Below are positions 6,195 through 10,643 of a DNA stretch of 10,643 nt, piece after piece; the first letter of the stretch is position 1, and every line of letters begins with the position of its first letter. Position numbers and translations under genes: made by a program. The notes under the pieces were generated by a model. The model did no database searches. It saw only the letters and a list, made by a program, of their open reading frames with translations, and was not told where the DNA came from. Source of the DNA: Acidimicrobiia bacterium (GTDB taxonomy: Bacteria; Actinomycetota; Acidimicrobiia; Spongiisociales; ZC4RG35). The stretch spans positions 1-10,643 of the forward strand of contig JAOUGY010000113.1 in assembly GCA_029865445.1 (NCBI GenBank), given 5' to 3'.

Positions 6195-7028
6195 TTATGG
6201 CCTATTCAGAAGCTCGTTGCCAGCAAGCCCCTCCTCAGGGCTTCGCGACCTCAGATCTTGCAGCCCGACGACCACCAGGACCGTCCAGGCGGGCAACACC
6301 GCCACCATGCCTGCGCCGCCGCCGAGAGCGGCGGCCACCAACGCAACTGCTAGGCAGGTCACCCGCGCCCGGCCGATGCGAACGGGGTCGAGCGCAACGC
6401 CCGCCTTGTCGGCCTCGGATTCCACGGTCGATACCCTCCACGAGGCGAGCCCGCCGACGACGCCGGCGGCCACGACCGTCGCCACGAGAACGCTCGGTCT
6501 CGTCCATTCCATCGGATGCCGGGCAATACCTGCCCCGAGGACAACACCGATGGCGGTCAGCCACGCCCAGTTCCGCTGGCGGACACCCCCGCCGGTGACT
6601 GCCAACGCGACCGCCATGCCGGCTCCGGCGATCCACGAGAGCGGTGTCGAGAAGGCCAGCCAGGAGGTGAGGATCGCCAGAAACGCAAGGTCGAGATGTC
6701 CAAGGCGCCTTCCGGTCGTTCCGGCCGTCTGCCGGATAGCGAGGAGGAGGACGAACAGCGAGCCGAGTGAGACGACGTGAGCGTCCACGGTCGCGACAAT
6801 GGCCGGACCGAGCACCGCCGCTGCCGCCGCTGAGCGATCCGGATTGAGCTCTCGGGCAACCGCCCACGCCAGAAAGGCCGAGCCTCCGAGGGCCAGCCAC
6901 GATCGGCCCTGTGGCTCGAAGAGCCAACCCACCAGCGTTGCAGCACCCGTGGCGGCGACTGCGAACCGGTTGGATCTCGACCGGAGATCGATGGGGCGCG
7001 CCAGCCCGGACGGTGGAAACCCGGCCAA
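6195..7028 (-). CDS. Polytopic membrane protein of unknown function
   Basis: From the TTG at 7028 this encodes about 277 residues. I do not recognise the family. Most of the chain is hydrophobic, with roughly eight membrane segments by eye, including stretches such as FAVAATGAATLVGWL, SWLALGGSAFLAWAVA, LGSLFVLLLAI, WLTAIGVVLGAGIA, SVLVATVVAAGVVGGLASW and AWTVLVVVGLQDL. The last large loop (VSTVESEADKAG and onward) is polar, and the C-terminus (SRSPEEGLAGNELLNRP) is soluble. The frame stays open far upstream, but that part is out-of-frame nitrobindin sequence. The first plausible start after the nitrobindin stop is TTG 7028, with AGAAGG rather far upstream; GTG at 6932 is an alternative. The 8-base gap to nitrobindin suggests one operon. 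A haem- or NO-related role is only a guess from position. Confidence 0.65.
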   Translation of the reverse strand: MAGFPPSGLARPIDLRSRSNRFAVAATGAATLVGWLFEPQGRSWLALGGSAFLAWAVARELNPDRSAAAAAVLGPAIVATVDAHVVSLGSLFVLLLAIRQTAGTTGRRLGHLDLAFLAILTSWLAFSTPLSWIAGAGMAVALAVTGGGVRQRNWAWLTAIGVVLGAGIARHPMEWTRPSVLVATVVAAGVVGGLASWRVSTVESEADKAGVALDPVRIGRARVTCLAVALVAAALGGGAGMVAVLPAWTVLVVVGLQDLRSRSPEEGLAGNELLNRP

Positions 7029-7036
7029 GGTTGCCG

Positions 7037-7504
7037 TCAGGACCTTCTCAACGTGGCGCGGAGGTGTACCTGGAGCGGGTGTCCCACAGCCGCCATCGAC
7101 ATGCGGTATCGGAGGAGCGGCCCCTCGACCTCGATGTGCCGTTCCACGTCGCTGACCTCCACCGCCGTCGGGGTGTGGGCGACCACCAGGGAGCGCAGGT
7201 GGAGATGGGTGCCCTGGATCGATCCGGTGTGGACCTCGGTGATCCCCGTGGGTTGGGCGAGAGCGAGTTCGGCGCGGCCGGCGCCCGCCCATCGGAGGTA
7301 TCCGGTCTCGCTGTGGAGCGGTTCCCCCGTGTCGTGGTCGCGCGTCCTCTGCTGGTAGATGAGCGCAGGTTTTGCCCCCACCGGCTGGATCGTGATGTCC
7401 TCGTGGTAGCGGAAGGATTCGATCGTGGGGTACTCGCCCTCTCCGGTCCCCGACCAAGAACCGATGAGGAACGCAAGTTCGTCGAGGTCGGGATGGTGTG
7501 TCAT
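7037..7504 (-). CDS. Nitrobindin-family haem-binding beta-barrel protein
   Basis: A 155-residue protein of the nitrobindin (THAP4 C-terminal / Rv2717c-like, DUF1794) family, a small ten-stranded barrel that holds ferric haem and reacts with NO or peroxynitrite in characterised members. Family signatures run the whole length: FLIGSWSGTGEGEYP (12-26, containing the GxWxGxG motif), ESFRYHEDI, EPLHSETGYLR, LALAQPTGITEVHTG, VVAHTPTAVEV, LRYRMSMAAVGHPLQVHL. His147 in LQVHLRATLRR lies where the family has its proximal haem ligand. The ATG at 7504 is chosen over an upstream in-frame start at 7531 because MTHHPDLDEL begins at the usual family position and a -10 box sits 7 bases before it. No signal peptide is present, so it is cytosolic. 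The membrane protein gene starts 8 bases after its stop. Confidence 0.9.
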   Translation of the reverse strand: MTHHPDLDELAFLIGSWSGTGEGEYPTIESFRYHEDITIQPVGAKPALIYQQRTRDHDTGEPLHSETGYLRWAGAGRAELALAQPTGITEVHTGSIQGTHLHLRSLVVAHTPTAVEVSDVERHIEVEGPLLRYRMSMAAVGHPLQVHLRATLRRS

Positions 7505-7511
7505 ACGCCTG

Positions 7512-7517
7512 ATCGTA
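7512..7517 (-). promoter_or_regulatory. Putative leaderless -10 element of the nitrobindin gene
   Basis: TACGAT on the minus strand (7517-7512) fits TAnnnT and is followed by seven bases before the ATG at 7504. No usable Shine-Dalgarno sequence lies at normal spacing (AGG is only 3 bases from the ATG). No clear -35 is seen. The same geometry appears at rocD and sulP. Confidence 0.45.
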
Positions 7518-7558
7518 GAGTTGCGACGCAATCGCCGCGGCCGTTCGGACCTTCGAAT

Positions 7559-7592
7559 CCGTGCTCGCTGGACCCGGATCCCCTGAGCACGG
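7559..7592 (-). terminator. Possible terminator hairpin after the 594-residue LPFTG gene
   Basis: CCGTGCTC (7559-7566) and GAGCACGG (7585-7592) form a perfect 8-bp stem around an 18-base loop, about 30 bases past the stop at 7623. No T-run follows, and the large loop lowers confidence. Its place between that stop and the nitrobindin promoter is what a terminator would need. Confidence 0.35.
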
Positions 7593-7622
7593 TTCGCGTT
7601 GTTGAGCGTTTGTGCGTCGCCG

Positions 7623-9407
7623 TCACCACGGAATGAGCGGTTCCTCTCCCTGTCGGTAGAGAATCAGGTCCACTTCGCGCCACCTTGGCCTCGCCCACCA
7701 CAGCAGCATCGCACCGGACAGAACCGACGCCACAGCCAGTCCGGCGAGAGCATCGGCGGACGCACCGGTGAACGGCAATGTGTCGAGTGTTGCCGGGGCG
7801 ATCGTGGTGGTGGTCGACGCACCGAGGACCTCAGGTCCGGTGGTTGTCGTCGTCAGGGACGCCGAAGTCGGAGGAGACTCTGGCTCCGGTTCGGTGTCGC
7901 CCGTCGTGGTCTCGAGGATCTCGATGGTTGTCGCGGCCGTATTGTCACCGGTCATGTCGTCGTCCTCATTCGACGCGGCCACGGTGACGGTCATCACAGC
8001 CGCTTCATCTACCGCCCCCGCTTCGCCGTTGACGGACAGCACGACCTGTTGACCGGCATCGATTTCGCCCACGACGCTCCAACCAGCAATCCAATCGATG
8101 TGGAGAGAATCAGACCAACCCGCCGCGAGAGAAACATCCATTGCCGTGGCCACACCTCGGTTCACAACCGTCACGGTGTACTGCACTGCATCACCGACGA
8201 GGACCCTCGACTCGTCGACATCGATGTCGACGCCCACATCCACGAACGGACCCGGTTGATAGCAGAACGCTGCTTGCCTCAGCCCGCGGTAGTGCGTCCC
8301 GCCGCCCGACAACGGCGCGTGGAGTCCGCTCCCGGAGAAGGTCAGCGGTGGATACGGGAAGGCGAGAGTTTCGGGGCCTCCGACGGTGATGACGCCGGCG
8401 ATCGGATACGTCGACATCCAGTCGAAGAGAGTCCCCATGTCGCCCTGATACAACGACAGGGTCACCGTCGCTGTTTCGTCGGCCACGACCGCGGTCGTTC
8501 CGTGGAGGGCTTCCTCGCCGGCGAGAATGGCGACGAGACCGGGTGCGAACACGTCACACGACGGGGCGCCATGTTCGTGATCGTCGCCGCCGTCACCGTG
8601 CATCTTCTCGATGGCGGTGGCTTCCGATGCGACCTCGCTCAACGTCGACCCTGGGGGAGTGGTCGCTGATGCGGTCGCGTGATTGATGGCGATTCCGGCT
8701 TTCAACGCCTCGACCGTGATCACGATCGACACCGAGGAGTCCGGTTCCATCACGCCGACCTCACAAACGATCAGGGCGGATCCGTCCCAGGTGGGGCATC
8801 CGTCCACCGTGACGACACCGACCAGCGCAGGGATCGGGTCTTCGATCCTGACAGCCGACAGTGGTTCGCCTCCCGTGTTCGAGACTGTGATCAGATAGTC
8901 GAAGCGATCTCCCACCCTCACCGGGTCGGTCGAGTCGGATTTCGACAGAGAAAGAGCTATCTCGGGCGCTTCCACTCGGTAACAAACCGAGATCGTCTTC
9001 GGCTTGTGGTAGTGCGTGCCTTCCATGTTGAGAGGCGCGTGAAGTCCCGAAGCCATTGTCGTGGGCGGCTCGTACTCCCAAGCCATCACCTTTGGTCCCC
9101 CTGCCACGATCACGGCGTCGACCGGGATGTTCGAGGTGAAACCGAAGATTGGTCCGAGGTCGGATTCACCCGGCGTCACGGTGACGTCGGCGACGCCGTC
9201 CGATCCAGAGACGGGCGCGGTGAACGCCCCGGGTGAGATTGTCAGCGTCCTCGATCCGGCAACGAGATCAGAACACGCGAGGCCGCCTTCTCCTTCGTGG
9301 CCCCCGTCTTGTTGGGCGATGGCGATGGCGCTCCCGGAGCACACGAGGACAACCACGGTGAACAAGGCGGCCAGCTGCCGTCCGGTCGAACGGAGCCTGC
9401 TGGACAT
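7623..9407 (-). CDS. Large LPFTG surface protein with duplicated Cys-bounded module and DUF11-like domains
   Basis: From the ATG at 9407 (SD AAAGGAG just upstream) this encodes 594 residues; an in-frame TTG at 9446 lies inside a hairpin loop and is less likely. Order: signal peptide (to about 31); module A1 (Cys45-Cys142); DUF11-like Ig-fold domain (149-265, with VGDRFDYLITVSNTG); an Asp/His-rich spacer (HGDGGDDHEHG, 270-280); module A2 (Cys284-Cys382); a second DUF11/CARDB-like domain (388-497, with VGDAVQYTVTVVNRG); a Pro/Thr-rich linker; LPFTG (544-548); a hydrophobic segment; and a tail of about 23 residues. A1 and A2 share GLHAPL, GTHY and a final CY, and I do not recognise them. DUF11-type domains are common stalk units of bacterial surface proteins. 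The sorting signal predicts wall attachment, although the tail is unusually long. Adhesive or structural function is inference. Confidence 0.85.
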   Translation of the reverse strand: MSSRLRSTGRQLAALFTVVVLVCSGSAIAIAQQDGGHEGEGGLACSDLVAGSRTLTISPGAFTAPVSGSDGVADVTVTPGESDLGPIFGFTSNIPVDAVIVAGGPKVMAWEYEPPTTMASGLHAPLNMEGTHYHKPKTISVCYRVEAPEIALSLSKSDSTDPVRVGDRFDYLITVSNTGGEPLSAVRIEDPIPALVGVVTVDGCPTWDGSALIVCEVGVMEPDSSVSIVITVEALKAGIAINHATASATTPPGSTLSEVASEATAIEKMHGDGGDDHEHGAPSCDVFAPGLVAILAGEEALHGTTAVVADETATVTLSLYQGDMGTLFDWMSTYPIAGVITVGGPETLAFPYPPLTFSGSGLHAPLSGGGTHYRGLRQAAFCYQPGPFVDVGVDIDVDESRVLVGDAVQYTVTVVNRGVATAMDVSLAAGWSDSLHIDWIAGWSVVGEIDAGQQVVLSVNGEAGAVDEAAVMTVTVAASNEDDDMTGDNTAATTIEILETTTGDTEPEPESPPTSASLTTTTTGPEVLGASTTTTIAPATLDTLPFTGASADALAGLAVASVLSGAMLLWWARPRWREVDLILYRQGEEPLIPW

Positions 9408-9416
9408 GATCGAGCA

Positions 9417-9423
9417 CTCCTTT
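9417..9423 (-). promoter_or_regulatory. Ribosome binding site of the 594-residue LPFTG gene
   Basis: AAAGGAG on the minus strand lies nine bases before the ATG at 9407. It decides that start over the TTG at 9446, which would put the leader hairpin inside the coding region. Confidence 0.65.
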
Positions 9424-9426
9424 CGG

Positions 9427-9462
9427 ATCTGGGGGCTCCCAGCCAACCGGGAGCCCCCAGAT
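9427..9462 (-). terminator. Perfect 14-bp hairpin between SLH gene and LPFTG gene
   Basis: Arms 9427-9440 and 9449-9462 are perfect reverse complements (14 bp, core GGGGGCTCCC) around an 8-base loop. It begins 3 bases after the stop codon of the SLH gene and ends 3 bases before the Shine-Dalgarno sequence of the next gene. There is no T-run. It may be a terminator, an attenuator, or a processing/stability element separating the two cistrons. Confidence 0.6.
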
Positions 9463-9465
9463 CAG

Positions 9466-10643
9466 TCAGTTCATGAATGCCGAAGCCCGATGGAGGAAGG
9501 CCGCCATCTGGCCACGGGTCATGGTCTCGTCGGGACAGAACTCGTCGTTGTCCGGCGGGTTGCATCCCTTCGTGATGCCGCTCTCGGCGAGACTGTTGAT
9601 GTCTCCCTCGTGGACGGTTGACTCGTCGTCCGTGAAGTAGTCGGTAGTCGACGCCGGTAGGTCGAGTGCGCGGACGAGGAACGAAGCCATCTGTGCCCTG
9701 GTGACGAGGTCCTCTGGGCAGAACATCGAGTTCACTGGAGGATTGCAACCCATGGTGATGCTGGCCTCGTAGATCGAGTTGATGTCTCCCTCGTGGACGC
9801 TGGCTTCGTCGTCCGTGAAGTAATCGGCACTCGATGCCGGTAGGTCGAGTGCGCGGACGAGGAACGAGGCCATCTGGGCCCTGGTGACGGGGTCGTCGGG
9901 GCAGAACATCGTGTTGTCAGGTGGATTGCACCCGAAGGTGATGCCCGCTGCGCGCAACCAGGTGATGTCGCCGTGGAACAGGTGATCTGCCGGTACGTCC
10001 AGGAAGGCGTCGAATTCGACGACCGTTCGCTCCAGGTCCACACTGATCACGAGCTTGGCCCCCGGGGCGAGAACGAGCTCCTTGGCGTCGGCGGCGCTGG
10101 CGGCGCCGTCGTACCACTCGGACAGGTACCCGGTTCCGCTGGTCAGCATCGTGTAGCTTCCGGCGGGGAGTGTGAAGTGGAACGCCCCGTCACTGGATGT
10201 GATGTAGCTTTCCACGCCGATTCCCGCCTGGTACATCTCCACCTTGGCGGCATTGAGCGGCGACCCCGTGAGTGCGTCACTCACCACCCCCTGAACGACA
10301 CCCGGTTGTGCGGGCTCTGCCAGCACGGCCTTGACGGCGATGACCTGCGGAACCGTGACGAGGTCTGCCGACACGAAGTCCACCTCGTCCTCGAACCACT
10401 CCGATTGGTGGATCGCCGCAGGGTCTTCGAACAGCAGCTTGTAGCTCCCATGCAGGAGGTCGGCGGTGAACAGCCCGCTCGGGTCGCTGGTGACGAGGCC
10501 CGCCGCTGCACCTGCCAGCGTGTACGCAGTGATGTCGATGTCAGGCAGTGCCTCATCGGCATCATCGACCACCTGCCCGACGAGCGGGCTGTAGGTCGGC
10601 GTCGCGCCGCCGTCGGACACGTAGATGTCGAGATACATGTAGT
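9466..10643 (-). CDS. SLH-anchored protein with carboxypeptidase-regulatory-like domains (5' end outside window)
   Basis: The frame is open to the right edge, so the N-terminus and presumed signal peptide are missing; the ATG at 10638 is internal (it reads ...Y-M-Y-L-D...). Counting from that Met, residues about 19-97 and 114-192 are two beta-sandwich modules of the carboxypeptidase regulatory-like/Cna-B type, each with a GxV...G/S-x-F...GSYxxL pattern and an SEW[FY] motif. Residues about 212-264, 274-325 and 335-386 are three SLH-like repeats with GCNPP...FCP...TRxQMAxFL. In this family type, such repeats bind the protein non-covalently to wall polymers, and the front modules act as spacers. 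The catalytic or binding domain, if any, lies beyond the edge. The stop is followed within 3 bases by a perfect hairpin. Confidence 0.85.
   Translation of the reverse strand, partial: YMYLDIYVSDGGATPTYSPLVGQVVDDADEALPDIDITAYTLAGAAAGLVTSDPSGLFTADLLHGSYKLLFEDPAAIHQSEWFEDEVDFVSADLVTVPQVIAVKAVLAEPAQPGVVQGVVSDALTGSPLNAAKVEMYQAGIGVESYITSSDGAFHFTLPAGSYTMLTSGTGYLSEWYDGAASAADAKELVLAPGAKLVISVDLERTVVEFDAFLDVPADHLFHGDITWLRAAGITFGCNPPDNTMFCPDDPVTRAQMASFLVRALDLPASSADYFTDDEASVHEGDINSIYEASITMGCNPPVNSMFCPEDLVTRAQMASFLVRALDLPASTTDYFTDDESTVHEGDINSLAESGITKGCNPPDNDEFCPDETMTRGQMAAFLHRASAFMN
9600..9965 (-). repeat. 183-bp tandem repeat encoding SLH-like units
   Basis: The stretch from 9601 matches the stretch from 9784 at a period of 183 bases (61 residues). 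I count about 13 differences over 126 bases, roughly 90% identity. A third, more diverged unit lies at 9469-9599. The near-identity points to recent duplication or gene conversion of one SLH unit. The unit edges given are arbitrary. Confidence 0.8.

Noticed and set aside
6194..6199. CATAAT on the minus strand as a -10 box for LPFTG paralogue 2.
   Set aside because: It overlaps the stop codon of the upstream gene, has no -35 partner, and would imply a leader of about 90 bases; a single hexamer is too weak.
5247..6353. A 368-codon open frame on the plus strand across the LPFTG paralogue 2 gene.
   Set aside because: Gly/Arg-rich translation antisense to the Thr-rich, SD-led LPFTG gene; long open frames on the reverse strand are expected in high-GC DNA.
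7029..7457. An N-terminal extension of the membrane protein to 420 residues.
   Set aside because: The extension is Pro/Arg/Gly-rich and is simply nitrobindin coding sequence read in another frame.
7505..7531. An upstream in-frame start for nitrobindin adding nine residues (MRRNSTIRR).
   Set aside because: The extension would cover the -10 element, has no ribosome binding site, and precedes the usual family N-terminus.
7599..8669. A 356-codon plus-strand open frame opposite the 594-residue protein.
   Set aside because: Arg/His-rich translation without signature; the minus strand shows a signal peptide, repeats and LPFTG.
9408..9446. A TTG start for the 594-residue protein, 13 codons upstream.
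   Set aside because: It lies in the loop of a perfect hairpin, while the ATG at 9407 has an AAAGGAG site and directly begins a good signal peptide.

Overview
The window is high-GC DNA with closely packed genes. Several genes start without a leader, 6-7 bases after a TAnnnT element. Its surface proteins carry Thr-rich linkers with LPFTG sorting signals, and S-layer-homology-like (SLH) repeats with a GCNPP...FCP cysteine pair. Together these suggest an actinobacterium, most likely an uncultured or environmental member of Acidimicrobiia or a relative. That placement is inference from sequence style; no marker gene is present.

Layout, left to right. Bases 1-139 (+) are the tail of a gene ending in one SLH-like repeat. 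Next is rocD (ornithine aminotransferase, +), which runs tail-to-tail into matB (malonyl-CoA synthetase, -) with an 8-base overlap. matB is the downstream member of a two-gene unit with a SulP/SLC26 anion transporter (-); the two share a GTGA start/stop overlap. Then come two tandem paralogues (4426-5223 and 5310-6095, both -), each made of a signal peptide, an unrecognised domain of about 120 residues with two cysteines, a Thr-rich linker, LPFTG, a membrane segment and a short tail. A strong hairpin separates them. Next is a polytopic membrane protein of unknown function, 8 bases downstream of a nitrobindin-family haem protein (7037-7504). The right end holds a 594-residue LPFTG surface protein with a duplicated Cys-bounded module and DUF11-like domains, then the C-terminal part of a secreted protein with two carboxypeptidase-regulatory-like domains and three SLH-like repeats (truncated by the window edge).

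How they may work together. About half of the window encodes cell-surface proteins that use two different attachment logics, sortase-type LPXTG and SLH-type. No sortase is present here, so it must be elsewhere. The sulP-matB pair suggests uptake of malonate or another anion coupled to activation as malonyl-CoA. rocD belongs to arginine/ornithine/proline metabolism and has no visible partner here. The most promising unknowns are the domain shared by the tandem LPFTG paralogues, the duplicated module of the 594-residue protein, and the link between the SulP transporter and MatB. No RNA gene, CRISPR array, insertion sequence or phage element was seen.
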